64,000 nucleotides of DNA from Limnobaculum zhutongyuii (GTDB lineage: Bacteria; Pseudomonadota; Gammaproteobacteria; Enterobacterales; Enterobacteriaceae), in NCBI RefSeq assembly GCF_004295645.1, contig NZ_CP034752.1:4372001-4436000 (forward strand), given 5' to 3'. Positions 1 to 8,235 of the stretch are shown one piece after another. Made by a program: the position numbers and the translations under genes. The notes below the pieces were generated by a model. It searched no databases. It had not been told where the DNA came from and saw nothing but the letters and a program-made list of their open reading frames with translations. The number at the start of each line of letters is the position of its first letter. Position 1 is the stretch's first letter.

Positions 1-597
1 AACCTGCATTTAACCAATGTGCTGTACCGTTCACCGAAGAATTTTCGTTTTCTGACGGATATCGAAGCCTGGTTACCCGGTTCTCATGCCCAGCAGCAAT
101 CACACTGGCAAATCAACTCATCTGCATTAAAAAAAGCGAAAAACTGCATTGATTGTCTGCAAACGAGTACCAACAGCAGCGAACTGGAAGATATTGCGTC
201 CAGCGAAGGTTTATTCTTACAACTGTTGATGTTGCTACGTCAAAGCTGCTTCGAAACCGCCAGACAAGACAGTCGGGAAGCCTGCGTTGGCGCACTGCTT
301 AACTGGCTACGCAATAACTACAATGAAGAGGTGAACTGGGAAGAGCTGGCAGAGCGTTTTTCGCTGGCCCTGCGCACCATGCACCGTCAGGTGAAACAGG
401 CCACCGGTATGACGCCACAGCGCTATCTTAACCGACTCCGGCTGCTGGAGGCCCGACGGCGTCTGTTTCAAAGCGATGACAGTATTACCGATATTGCCTA
501 TGCCTGCGGGTTTAGTGACAGTAATAATTTCTCGGTTCAGTTTCGGCGAGAATTCTCGCTGTCGCCACTACAAATGAGAAACGCTACCAGCCAGTAA
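1..597 (+). CDS. rhaS: L-rhamnose operon activator RhaS (3' part)
   Basis: C-terminal 198 residues of an AraC-family protein; the reading frame is open from base 1, so the start lies upstream of the window. RhaS activates rhaBAD and rhaT when bound to L-rhamnose. Visible are the end of the sugar-binding region and the two helix-turn-helix units of the AraC DNA-binding domain (around bases 320-420 and 480-560, the second with the family signature ITDIAYACGFSDSNNFS). The identity rests on close resemblance to E. coli RhaS and on rhaR following 121 bp downstream on the same strand. Confidence 0.93.
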   Translation, partial: NLHLTNVLYRSPKNFRFLTDIEAWLPGSHAQQQSHWQINSSALKKAKNCIDCLQTSTNSSELEDIASSEGLFLQLLMLLRQSCFETARQDSREACVGALLNWLRNNYNEEVNWEELAERFSLALRTMHRQVKQATGMTPQRYLNRLRLLEARRRLFQSDDSITDIAYACGFSDSNNFSVQFRREFSLSPLQMRNATSQ

Positions 598-718
598 TAA
601 CAAACCGTTACTTTAATCAAGGTGACTAATGACGACCAGATTAAGACCTCCATCACCGTAAAGCTGACGGTGATATGTCACACTGAATACCAGAAGTGCC
701 GGCAGGGAAACAGATCGC

Positions 719-1552
719 ATGTCATTACTGAAACTTCACACTCATGATTTCTTTTTTAGCGAGAAAAATACGGTAACCGTTGCCGAACGGTTACCCCAAC
801 CGGTTTTCCCTATTCATACCCATGACTTTTATGAACTGGTGATTGTCCGACGCGGCAATGGCCTGCATATCGTCAATGACGTGCCCTACTATATTACCTG
901 CGGCGATTTGTTCTATATCAACGCCAGCGACCATCATGGCTATGAGTCGGTTAACGATCTGGAGCTGAACAATATTCTCTATTGCCGCTCGCGATTAAAC
1001 CTGTCCGCAGACTGGGAGACACTGATCCCCGGCGATAATGACAGTCAGGAAAAGCGTTACTGGCGACTGGGCATTCAGGGAATATCCACCATTCAGACGG
1101 TAATTGATGCGCTGGCAAAAGAGTGTATTAAATCTGATGCCCTCTCTGTTCAGCTAAGTGAGTCCCTGTTTCTACAATTAATTTTACTGTTACAGCGTTA
1201 TCGCCACCCGCCGGACAGTCATCAACTGGCAGATGCGCAGTTGCTCGACCGTCTGATGCTGGATTTGCATGCGGGTATCGGTAACGCCTTCCGGCTGGAG
1301 GATTTCTGCCACCGCCACCAGCTATCGCCGAGAAGTATACAGGCGCTATTTAAGCAGCATACCGGAGTCAGTATCAGCCATTACCTGCGCCAGCTCAGGC
1401 TGTGTAAGGCGATGGCATTGCTGCGGCAAAAACAAATACAAATTAGTGAAATATCATCAGAATGTGGCTTTGAAGACAGCAACTACTTCTCTGCCGTCTT
1501 CAGTCGGGCTCTGGGCATATCCCCCAGCGAATACCGCCAGCGTTTCCGTTAA
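719..1552 (+). CDS. rhaR: L-rhamnose regulator RhaR
   Basis: 277 residues, close to the length of E. coli RhaR. The N-terminal half is the cupin-like rhamnose-binding domain (HTHDFYELVIVRRGNG near residue 33), followed by a linker and a C-terminal AraC domain with two helix-turn-helix units (second unit around ISEISSECGFEDSNYFSAVF). RhaR activates transcription of rhaSR. The ATG at 719 is preceded by a purine-rich GCAGGGAAA. It lies 121 bp after rhaS and was probably co-transcribed with it. Confidence 0.93.
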   Translation: MSLLKLHTHDFFFSEKNTVTVAERLPQPVFPIHTHDFYELVIVRRGNGLHIVNDVPYYITCGDLFYINASDHHGYESVNDLELNNILYCRSRLNLSADWETLIPGDNDSQEKRYWRLGIQGISTIQTVIDALAKECIKSDALSVQLSESLFLQLILLLQRYRHPPDSHQLADAQLLDRLMLDLHAGIGNAFRLEDFCHRHQLSPRSIQALFKQHTGVSISHYLRQLRLCKAMALLRQKQIQISEISSECGFEDSNYFSAVFSRALGISPSEYRQRFR

Positions 1553-1599
1553 AATGCCCTATCTGTATCCCAATTTTACCTCTGTCAGGAGAAACCATC

Positions 1600-2274
1600 A
1601 TGGGAAAACTACTGGAACAACTAAAAGCCGTATTACCTGAAAAACTTTGGGTTCCGGATGAACTGGCACAGCTTTATCAATGGATTGAGCAGCAAGGCTA
1701 TTATGAAGACTACGACGATGGTCATCGCACCGGATTTTTATATCCCACCGATAAGCTGGAAGAGAGCTGGACAGACGAGGAACGACAAGGGGGAACCATC
1801 ATTTTGTTTAACGCGAACAGAAATGATGGATTACGCTACTGGTTCGGGCTGGAGGAAGATAAGCCGGAAATTTGCCAACGCCTGTGCGTTTTTGCCCGCA
1901 CCGGAGCGGAGGGTTCTGAAGCGGCACTGTGGCTGGACGATGATGGAAAGCTCAAAATAGTGCATATGGGTTCAGGTTCCGGCTCTATTCTCAGCTGTAT
2001 TCTGGCTGATAATATGGTGGACTTTCTGCGATTACTGGCCATTGGATATGATGAGATATGCTGGAATGAAGAGTTCCCTTATCCACCCAATCACGCACAA
2101 TCTGACAGTGGTATGCATATTCACCCTAACGTGGAATTTCAGCAGTGGGTGCAAAAGACCTTTAATACCACTATTCCAGCCACGGCTTTGGAAATTGTTA
2201 AGCATCCGGCGGAGATGGGCGATCGGGACAGTGAAGATGCGTTTTGCCGTTGGGCAGAAAAGCATAGTAATTAG
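1600..2274 (+). CDS. SMI1/KNR4 (SUKH) family protein
   Basis: 224 residues, acidic and rich in Trp, Tyr and Asp. The pattern (a short helical start, then FLYPTDKL...W, then a core ending in VDFLRLLAIGYDEICW) is typical of the SMI1/KNR4 or SUKH superfamily. In bacteria this superfamily commonly supplies immunity proteins against secreted polymorphic or contact-dependent nuclease toxins. No toxin gene lies beside it. It starts 47 bp after rhaR behind GTCAGGAGAAACC, a good ribosome-binding site. Family assignment is by pattern, and an immunity role is inference. Confidence 0.72.
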   Translation: MGKLLEQLKAVLPEKLWVPDELAQLYQWIEQQGYYEDYDDGHRTGFLYPTDKLEESWTDEERQGGTIILFNANRNDGLRYWFGLEEDKPEICQRLCVFARTGAEGSEAALWLDDDGKLKIVHMGSGSGSILSCILADNMVDFLRLLAIGYDEICWNEEFPYPPNHAQSDSGMHIHPNVEFQQWVQKTFNTTIPATALEIVKHPAEMGDRDSEDAFCRWAEKHSN

Positions 2275-2316
2275 GTTATGATTAATCTATGGCAAACAAC
2301 AGTAACAGGACAGAAC

Positions 2317-2739
2317 ATGCCGCACATTAAGACCGGGCTAATCGCCTGCATTTTGCTGGGTATAACGGCGGGTACTTCGGTAGCTGCAAGCACTATGGTG
2401 CTGTCGGGAGAATACACCTTTTATACCGACGAAATGAGCCTGGAGATGATCGGGCAAAATATCTGTATATTCCCGGATGCCCAAAGCGGTAAACAGATCC
2501 CCCGCAGTAAGGGTGATGAGCGGGATCTTTGGTTCTGTTTTAGTGATTTCCAGCAGGCCAGAAAAGCATTAGATGTTCCCGCCGCCCCGCCCAGACAGGG
2601 TTGTGGCTATAGCGGTAAGCTAACGGTAGAGGTGGCGGATTACCGTATTAATGAGCAACAAAATGATGACTTTGATGTGGCGAGGTTGGTGAAGGTCATC
2701 AGCCATGATAAGCCGGAAGTGATTGAGTGCCAGCCGTAG
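2317..2739 (+). CDS. Small secreted protein of unknown function
   Basis: 140 residues from the ATG at 2317, chosen over the in-frame ATG at 2278 because it gives a clean signal peptide (MPHIKTGLIACILLGITAG, cleavage probably after SVAA) and has AACAGGAC upstream. The mature part is about 118 residues with four Cys (ICIF, WFCF, GCGY, ECQP), which could form two disulfides in the periplasm. No family recognised. It follows the SUKH gene after about 40 bp on the same strand and may share its transcript. Confidence 0.6.
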   Translation: MPHIKTGLIACILLGITAGTSVAASTMVLSGEYTFYTDEMSLEMIGQNICIFPDAQSGKQIPRSKGDERDLWFCFSDFQQARKALDVPAAPPRQGCGYSGKLTVEVADYRINEQQNDDFDVARLVKVISHDKPEVIECQP

Positions 2740-3122
2740 CTGAGTCATTAATATGATGCAGGCCAGTAATGGAGAATTCATTCAATGCCAGAGGTGAAAC
2801 GTCGGGCGATTCAGGAGATGTTTGGTTCTTTAGTTTTTATTAATTGAGATTGGATAACTTCAGAAAAGTTAGTACTTCACACTTTATCTTCTGGAGCGAT
2901 ATTTTAATTGACTATCTATTATTACCTTGTCCAGTCCCATACGTTGACTTTCATCACCTTTGATCATCTAATTCCAACATAGCCGCAACGGATGACATTC
3001 ATTATTGCGGCTAGCCACATACAACAACTGAGCTTAACTGTTATCGTGAAAGGTTATACTAAGGGTTCATATAGAGCCTGATTAGTTGCTTATCTACAAA
3101 ATTAAATTTATAGGATTTATCA
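2740..3122. other. Gene-free stretch with one hairpin
   Basis: No convincing gene. It holds a 9-bp inverted repeat, TAGCCGCAA at 2980-2988 and its complement at 3005-3013, without a clear T-tract, and AT-rich sequence that probably carries the promoter of the gene starting at 3123. Confidence 0.4.
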
Positions 3123-3908
3123 ATGAGAGAATTATTTTCTATTATTTTAGTTTTTCTTTCATTAAATTCATTTGCTACCAGCAAAGACAATTTGATTGGT
3201 ATCTGGGCTATGTATCCGTTGAAAAATGGCATTGCCAATGTAATTGAATTTAAATCAAATGGAACATCTCTATTACACCCTTTTAATTGCGCAAAACCTA
3301 ATGAAAAAAATGAGTTAGAAATATTTACATATTCAATTAATGAAAAAAATAACATAATCCAATTAAAATCTCCTTCGTATAGCTTCGACTTAAAAATATT
3401 AGAATTGAAGCTATCTACAATGAGACTAGAACAAAAAATCAATGATGATATCAATCTCTCATTCGATTATTTGAAAATGGATAATGTGCATCCTTTGTGC
3501 AAACTCTACATCGGACCTGTAAATGCCCCACCTAAGACTGAATATAAAGAAAGTGATTTTATTCCATCTCCGATGATACCATCAGATAAAAACATTAATG
3601 ACTACATAGGAAAATGGGCTAATAATGAGGGTGTTACACAAATTGAAATTTCTCAAAATGAGAATGGTCACGCTTATTTAAAGACAGATAGTAATGAAAA
3701 TTGGACTTTCCTCTACAATAATGTCCATTGGGTCAATAATGAATTACATTACGAATCCTATGCATATTCAAAAAAAGAAACTCTATATGAACATCCATTC
3801 CACAAGTCACAACATAGTTCAATAATCAAGATTATATCCAACAATAAAATGCTATATTCGTTTTTCATTGGAAAAGAACGTTACGATATTGAATTAACAA
3901 GAGAATAA
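3123..3908 (+). CDS. Secreted hypothetical protein
   Basis: 261 residues, AT-rich and unlike the neighbouring rha genes in composition. Residues 1-19 (MRELFSIILVFLSLNSFAT) look like a signal peptide. Two halves each begin with a similar 'IG(I/K)WA' stretch (LIGIWAMYP near residue 24 and YIGKWANNEG near residue 160) followed by alternating beta-type sequence, suggesting two lipocalin-like or otherwise duplicated beta domains. No family recognised. The position inside a patch of small orphan genes suggests horizontal acquisition. Confidence 0.62.
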   Translation: MRELFSIILVFLSLNSFATSKDNLIGIWAMYPLKNGIANVIEFKSNGTSLLHPFNCAKPNEKNELEIFTYSINEKNNIIQLKSPSYSFDLKILELKLSTMRLEQKINDDINLSFDYLKMDNVHPLCKLYIGPVNAPPKTEYKESDFIPSPMIPSDKNINDYIGKWANNEGVTQIEISQNENGHAYLKTDSNENWTFLYNNVHWVNNELHYESYAYSKKETLYEHPFHKSQHSSIIKIISNNKMLYSFFIGKERYDIELTRE

Positions 3909-3961
3909 TGCCCTTTCATAAAACTTTAGGAACAAGCAGGAAAGTATTAGTATTTTGTTGA

Positions 3962-4004
3962 ACAAAAACGGTGCCAATGTGCATTACAGGTGCACATTGG
4001 CACC
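3962..4004 (-). terminator. Rho-independent terminator (minus strand)
   Basis: Perfect 13-bp stem (3970-3982 with 3992-4004, 9-base loop) followed on the minus strand by a T-rich run (GTTTTTGTT). It lies 33 bp beyond the stop of the 58-residue gene at 4038-4214. Confidence 0.75.
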
Positions 4005-4037
4005 TGTAAGCCTCAAAGAACAACCTCAAACCTGAAC

Positions 4038-4214
4038 TTAGCCGTTACTGGCATATAACACGGCAAACAATGCCGTCATCTTCTCTTGCAGAATAAACTG
4101 TAGCGACTCTTTTGTCGGCGTGTCATCAAGATTCACTACCGCGCTAATCAGCGCAAGGCATTGCTCCGCCAGTTCCAGTGGGTCATTTGAGGTCACTTCA
4201 ACAGGATTAATCAT
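4038..4214 (-). CDS. 58-residue acidic small protein
   Basis: Short gene starting MINPVEVTSNDPLELAEQCL and ending LYASNG, with a strong Shine-Dalgarno (CTGGAGGG, 8 bases before the ATG) and a terminator just beyond its stop. The sequence is helical and acidic. No family recognised; small acidic alpha-helical proteins of this kind are frequent in phage-derived regions. The strong translation and termination signals are the main evidence that it is real. Confidence 0.6.
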   Translation of the reverse strand: MINPVEVTSNDPLELAEQCLALISAVVNLDDTPTKESLQFILQEKMTALFAVLYASNG

Positions 4215-4550
4215 CGATACGCCCTCCAGTTTTCAGGTAACAAACTGCAATGGAGGAGCGTTTTTCCGATCCCGATCTGAAATTGGATGGGGGGCGAGCT
4301 ATAAATTCAGGGTGAGTTTGGGTATGCTTCACGACAGCCATGAGGTTACTCCAGTAACGTTGTGGTTAGAAACCCCGTTAGTGTTCCCGCACTACGGGGT
4401 TTTGCCTTTTAGCAGGCATATTGACCTGCACCGCCACAGTATATTTATACAGCAAAGGGGTCAATTGAATGGCCGGGGTTTTGATGGGAAAATTTGGGAT
4501 TTTGGGGGAGTATCGCAAAAATGGAATGATTTATTTCACTGAAGCGTTCA
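4215..4550. other. Gene-free stretch with a plus-strand terminator; candidate small RNA
   Basis: No credible gene. At 4371-4410 there is a terminator-like hairpin (AACCCCGT...ACGGGGTT, with AGTG/CACT extending the stem) followed by TTTGCCTTTT on the plus strand. Nothing upstream on that strand codes for protein, so the hairpin may end a small RNA beginning somewhere in 4230-4340. This is inference. Confidence 0.35.
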
Positions 4551-4913
4551 CTACGAACCTATATATTTACCAGAGTCATCTCGCCATAAAATAGCGGGCA
4601 TTTCATAAAAATACATATTCAGCTCTTCATCATTTTCATCGGTTACGTTATCCGGCCAATTTTCCTGAAGATAATTAATGATGGTGTCACTATCTGTTTT
4701 CCAATATGGTTCTTTCTTACCTAAAGGATCGTCTGGTCTACAAAATCGTACAGCCCCATCATCAAGTAATACTTTGATAATATTAAAAAACATATTTTTA
4801 TATGTAGATAGAGCATGATCAGGATTCCAGCCAATAGTGGAACCAAATAGCCCGGATAGCCATAACCCTTTTGAATCTTTAATTATTTTCTCAGTGTTAG
4901 GTACAATGTTCAT
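4551..4913 (-). CDS. Hypothetical immunity-type protein
   Basis: 120 residues from the ATG at 4913, which has an excellent ribosome-binding site (AAGGAGGAAAA). The sequence resembles small cytoplasmic immunity proteins: a helical stretch (YKNMFFNIIKVLLDDGAVRF), a middle reading KTDSDTIINYLQENWP, and an acidic C-terminal part ending in ILWRDDSGKYIGS. No named family is certain; it shares the 'FF..L..LL..G.I' pattern with DUF596. It sits in a run of similarly sized orphan genes on the same strand. Confidence 0.58.
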   Translation of the reverse strand: MNIVPNTEKIIKDSKGLWLSGLFGSTIGWNPDHALSTYKNMFFNIIKVLLDDGAVRFCRPDDPLGKKEPYWKTDSDTIINYLQENWPDNVTDENDEELNMYFYEMPAILWRDDSGKYIGS

Positions 4914-5013
4914 TTTTCCTCCTTGATGCAAAATTCATTGCAGTCATCATTACTTTTGGTAGCTAAAGTAGTGATTATCATATGAATCTAAATACAAAAG
5001 ATCAGAACTAATC

Positions 5014-5319
5014 TTAATCAGTAATTAATGTTAGATCATGAAAATACCCAATCATTTTGCAGAGTGATTTTACGTTAATAAAACCCATCATAATTTCTGT
5101 ACTAAATTCATCAGACTCGAAGTTAATTATTTTATTTGAGCCTGACTTATTATCATTCAATATAGATAATTTACATAACGACGATATATAATCGCCATTT
5201 TTAGATTGCATTTTTATAAAGTACTCACCCTGATTTATATAAGATATCTCCCTAATAAATTTAACATCTCTATTATCAAACTCTGGTGTACTCACTATTC
5301 TGGCTCCAATACATATCAC
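5014..5319 (-). CDS. Hypothetical protein, possible orphan immunity gene
   Basis: 101 residues, AT-rich, no family recognised. The first half reads as beta strands (KFIREISYINQGEYFIKMQS) and the end as a helix (FINVKSLCKMIGYFHDL). There is no convincing signal peptide or membrane segment, so it is probably cytoplasmic. Same strand and similar base composition as the genes on either side. Confidence 0.45.
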   Translation of the reverse strand: MICIGARIVSTPEFDNRDVKFIREISYINQGEYFIKMQSKNGDYISSLCKLSILNDNKSGSNKIINFESDEFSTEIMMGFINVKSLCKMIGYFHDLTLITD

Positions 5320-5365
5320 TCATTGACTGATGATTGAAATAGATATTCAACTTTAACCTTCTACA

Positions 5366-5713
5366 TCAGGTCCACACCAAAGTACCATTCTTATGAAGCC
5401 ATACTGCCCCTCCCGGACAGTCTTCATCAAAAAACCAAAGTCCCTCTTCCATTTCAACTTCTGTCTTAGGAAATTTTTGTTTAAAAAGCTCAATTTATTC
5501 AGATATCGTTCCTTCTAAAAAAATACCCTTCTTCGCTAATTTTATTAAATTATTTTCCAATAGCCTTTCAAACAGTATGAAAAACACTTTTTTTCTTAAC
5601 TCAAATGTTTTAGCTAATGATTCTGTTGACCACCAAACAGACTGTAAATTTCGACCTTCTAACGCATTACAGTACTCAACAAAATCAAATTTGAAACCAT
5701 CTGGTAATTTCAT
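5366..5713 (-). pseudogene. DUF596-type gene interrupted by one stop codon
   Basis: The frame from 5713 reads MKLPDGFKFDFVEYCNALEG and continues to ...GIFLEGTISE, then meets TAA at 5495-5497, then continues in the same frame (IELFKQKFPKTEVEMEEGLW, FFDEDCPGGAVWLHKNGTLV) to a proper stop at 5366. Joined, it is a 115-residue DUF596-like protein with the usual C-terminal 'GLWFFDE.CPGGAVW' signature. CAA to TAA would explain the stop. DUF596 proteins often sit beside contact-dependent or Rhs-type toxins and are presumed immunity proteins. Confidence 0.75.
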
Positions 5714-5749
5714 TATTGATATCCCCTAAATTTAACCATTATTTGTTAT

Positions 5750-6178
5750 TTATGTAATTTGATTATTAAGTAAAGGAAACATCTGAAGCAGATTCATCAA
5801 AACAAACATTTCTTTCCCTTCAGGAGCCCAAACACGGATACCTTCGTCACCAAGATCAAGATAGTTAAAAGTCATTTTCGATTCTTTGCCTTGTTTAACC
5901 AATGATGGAACTTTTATTTTCTTATTAATATCATCAAGATGAATACGATGAACTAAGCCACTGTGCATACTAACGACTTCTAATCCACTAATAAAAGTCC
6001 ATAACTCTTTACCGTTCCAAAATACAATTACAGGGATGGTCTCTATACCCGCATACTCTAACAAATGCTGCTTGATAGAATCATGCAACCCTGTGAACAC
6101 TAACTTATCAGAAGAACTTAACTTATTTCTCTGGAGCCTCCAAAGTAGTTTCTCTTCATAAAAACTTTTCTTATTCAT
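5750..6178 (-). CDS. Hypothetical protein, possible orphan immunity gene
   Basis: 142 residues from the ATG at 6178. It contains a well-ordered beta-rich middle (PVIVFWNGKELWTFISGLEV) and a C-terminal leucine-rich helix (MFVLMNLLQMFPLL). No family recognised. It lies between two DUF596-type fragments on the same strand, in an arrangement like that seen downstream of polymorphic toxin genes where immunity genes accumulate. Confidence 0.5.
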   Translation of the reverse strand: MNKKSFYEEKLLWRLQRNKLSSSDKLVFTGLHDSIKQHLLEYAGIETIPVIVFWNGKELWTFISGLEVVSMHSGLVHRIHLDDINKKIKVPSLVKQGKESKMTFNYLDLGDEGIRVWAPEGKEMFVLMNLLQMFPLLNNQIT

Positions 6179-6198
6179 CAAATAATCTCTGCTTCATT

Positions 6199-6267
6199 TT
6201 AAGTCCACTCCAAATAGCCATCTTCAAGTATCCAGACTGCTCCCCCAGGGCAAGACTCATCAAAAAA
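6199..6267 (-). pseudogene. C-terminal remnant of a second DUF596 gene
   Basis: Reading the minus strand in the frame of the upstream MORN gene, the 22 codons after its TAG stop give FFDESCPGGAVWILEDGY and LEWT followed by TAA. This is the C-terminal signature of DUF596 proteins, and the TAG itself occupies the place of the conserved Trp codon (TGG) in 'GLWFF'. The rest of this DUF596 gene is missing. Confidence 0.7.
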
Positions 6268-7212
6268 CTAAAGGCCATTCTTTGAGCCGTTCAGATATTC
6301 ACCTTCCTCTGTTTTTGTACCGTGAGAATCCCAATATTCCCACCGGCCATTAAGTTGCCCCTGCTGATAGCTCATTCTCTCTGACAGCCGACCATTCGGA
6401 TGCCATGCCAGCCAGACGCCCTCGCGCTTTCCTTTTCGATAAATACCGGAGAGGCGCTCCAGATGTCGCGTTGACCAGTAGTCTATCCACATACCTTCCT
6501 GCAGACCGCGCTTATAATGGCCAGACTGGCTTATCTGACCATTAAAATCCCACCGCAGCCATTCTCCATCCTTTTTACCATTCAGATAACCACCTTCAGC
6601 TGCCTTTTGTCCATTTTGATGCCACCCACGCTCAATACCGATTGGTTCACCATGTTGATAAACCGTTTCTGATAATTTCTGGCCGTTTTCATACCAACGT
6701 GAACTCACGCCATCGGGCTTATCATTGTGATAAAAAGTTTCCTGATATTTTTGCCCATTACTATGCCAGGAGGTTGATACCCCATGCCGTTTACCATCCT
6801 GATAGTGAATGACCCAGTTCAGTTGCCCTTCTTCAGTCCAGCCGCGCCAGACGCCATCTCGCTTAAGATTTTTATAATAGGTAATCGTGCGCTTCTGACC
6901 ACTTTTATACCAATAGGTCCATTCGCCTTCTGGCTGATTTGATTGATAAGTCCCTTCCGCAATTTTTTGACCATCTTTATCCCACTGAGTCCAGCGTCCG
7001 TTTCTCACGCCATTAACGTAAGTTACCTGCTCTTTTTGCCCCTCATCATTCCACTGGGTAACGACGCCGTTATGCGTACTGTTACGTGCAGCAGAATTCG
7101 GCCCGTCATTGGTCTGAACATGTTGAGATGATTGTGAGAGGGGGCTGGCACAGGCAGTGACAAGCGGTAAAAGCAAACATCCGATAACTGCAGAATATTT
7201 TATGGGTAGCAT
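6268..7212 (-). CDS. MORN-repeat (YwqK-type) lipoprotein
   Basis: 314 residues. A lipoprotein signal peptide ends at LVTAC (Cys21). From about residue 50 there are some twelve repeats of roughly 22 residues of the form 'W(Y/H)..GQK......Y..G...G.W..W', the MORN variant found in YwqK-family proteins, which are annotated as antitoxins or immunity proteins in toxin loci. AAGGAG precedes the ATG. The last repeat is cut short where the frame runs into a DUF596 remnant, so the natural C-terminus has been replaced. Confidence 0.8.
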   Translation of the reverse strand: MLPIKYSAVIGCLLLPLVTACASPLSQSSQHVQTNDGPNSAARNSTHNGVVTQWNDEGQKEQVTYVNGVRNGRWTQWDKDGQKIAEGTYQSNQPEGEWTYWYKSGQKRTITYYKNLKRDGVWRGWTEEGQLNWVIHYQDGKRHGVSTSWHSNGQKYQETFYHNDKPDGVSSRWYENGQKLSETVYQHGEPIGIERGWHQNGQKAAEGGYLNGKKDGEWLRWDFNGQISQSGHYKRGLQEGMWIDYWSTRHLERLSGIYRKGKREGVWLAWHPNGRLSERMSYQQGQLNGRWEYWDSHGTKTEEGEYLNGSKNGL

Positions 7213-7255
7213 TCGCTACACTCCTTACTTCCCTGACAGGCTTGAAATCGTCATT

Positions 7256-7393
7256 TTATACAGGACCGCAGGCAGAAAATGCCGCCTTTACCATGCCTGA
7301 TGCACAGCTGCTATTACATCCTGGTTCACAGCCCTTATTGCATCCTGCAAGGAGAATACCGCAAAACGCCATAGTCATAATTAGCTTAATCAT
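7256..7393 (-). CDS. 45-residue Cys-rich lipoprotein
   Basis: Small gene starting MIKLIMTMAFCGILLAGC. The 17-residue signal peptide ends in a canonical lipobox (LLAGC, Cys18 lipidated). The mature part has five more Cys (GCEPGC, SSC, SAC) in 27 residues, so it is probably disulfide-bonded or metal-binding in the periplasm. It ends 43 bp before the MORN-repeat lipoprotein on the same strand and is probably its operon partner. No family recognised. Confidence 0.6.
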   Translation of the reverse strand: MIKLIMTMAFCGILLAGCNKGCEPGCNSSCASGMVKAAFSACGPV

Positions 7394-7837
7394 AGCAATT
7401 TCTCATTATTCGTTATTCAACGTTGATAACTGTATTGCTACAACGTGAAGCCAGAATGAAGTGGTTTACCGATGATTTAATAATCTTGAATATAAATAAC
7501 ACCCCCCCAAAAAAAAGCCCCTCAGCGAGGGGCTCAACCAAATGAGGTCTTAAATACGCTTACTATTATGTGTGTACAGGTAACACACATTACCTTCAAA
7601 TTTAGTCACCCATTCGTATGATTTCAAATGCCAACAAACATATTATTAATAATATCTACTAACTGTTTTATATATCGAAGAAAATAGATATGGCCTGTAT
7701 TTAATAGGGATATAGCATAGCTTTACAACTATTTCTGCTTATTCACCCCTGATTAAATTGAACTATTCCTCAACCACAGGAGAAGATGTCGATTTATAGC
7801 CTTTTAACTTATGTTTTGACCCACCAATACACTGCTT
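7394..7837. other. Gene-free stretch with minus-strand terminator
   Basis: AT-rich. It holds the terminator at 7511-7535 and presumably the promoter of the small lipoprotein gene in 7400-7500. Nothing else recognised. Confidence 0.4.
7511..7535 (-). terminator. Rho-independent terminator (minus strand)
   Basis: GAGCCCCTC-GCT-GAGGGGC followed by eight T on the minus strand. It would end transcription coming from the AraC-type gene at 7838-8161. Confidence 0.85.
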
Positions 7838-8161
7838 TCAGCGATACTGCCGATAAACTGACGGCGTCTCATCAAATAGCTTTTTAAATGCGCGAGTAAA
7901 GCTCTGGTGAGAATCAAACTGATACTGATAGGCGATATCGGCGATAGTTCTCTCACTCTGCTTTAACTCGAATGCCGCTTCCTGTAAGCGTTTTTTACGA
8001 ATGTAATTAGCCACAGAATCGCCGGTCACTTCACGAAAGATCCGCTGCAAATGCCATTGGGAATAACCTGATTTATAGGCAACGCGATCAAGGGATAACG
8101 GCTCCTCCAAATGTTCTTCAATCCAGTCAACTAATTCATGGACAACGATGGATCGATACAT
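7838..8161 (-). CDS. Small AraC-family regulator, MarA/SoxS/RamA-like
   Basis: 107 residues made of one AraC DNA-binding domain and nothing else, as in MarA, SoxS and RamA. First helix-turn-helix near LDRVAYKSGYSQWHLQRIF; second near TIADIAYQYQFDSHQSFTRA. Members of this group activate the mar/sox/rob stress regulon constitutively and are controlled by their own abundance. It resembles SoxS and RamA about equally, so no symbol is given. A MipA/OmpV gene remnant lies 74 bp upstream on the same strand. Confidence 0.85.
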   Translation of the reverse strand: MYRSIVVHELVDWIEEHLEEPLSLDRVAYKSGYSQWHLQRIFREVTGDSVANYIRKKRLQEAAFELKQSERTIADIAYQYQFDSHQSFTRAFKKLFDETPSVYRQYR

Positions 8162-8235
8162 AATTTATCTCCTGTAACTCACTCAGATGACCTCAACGTT
8201 ATGGCCATCTGATAACCTGCTTGCTTTAATACAAA

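Noticed and set aside
4120..4542. 140-codon plus-strand open frame
   Set aside because: It runs antisense to the 58-residue gene and through the terminator hairpin, with no RBS or family resemblance.
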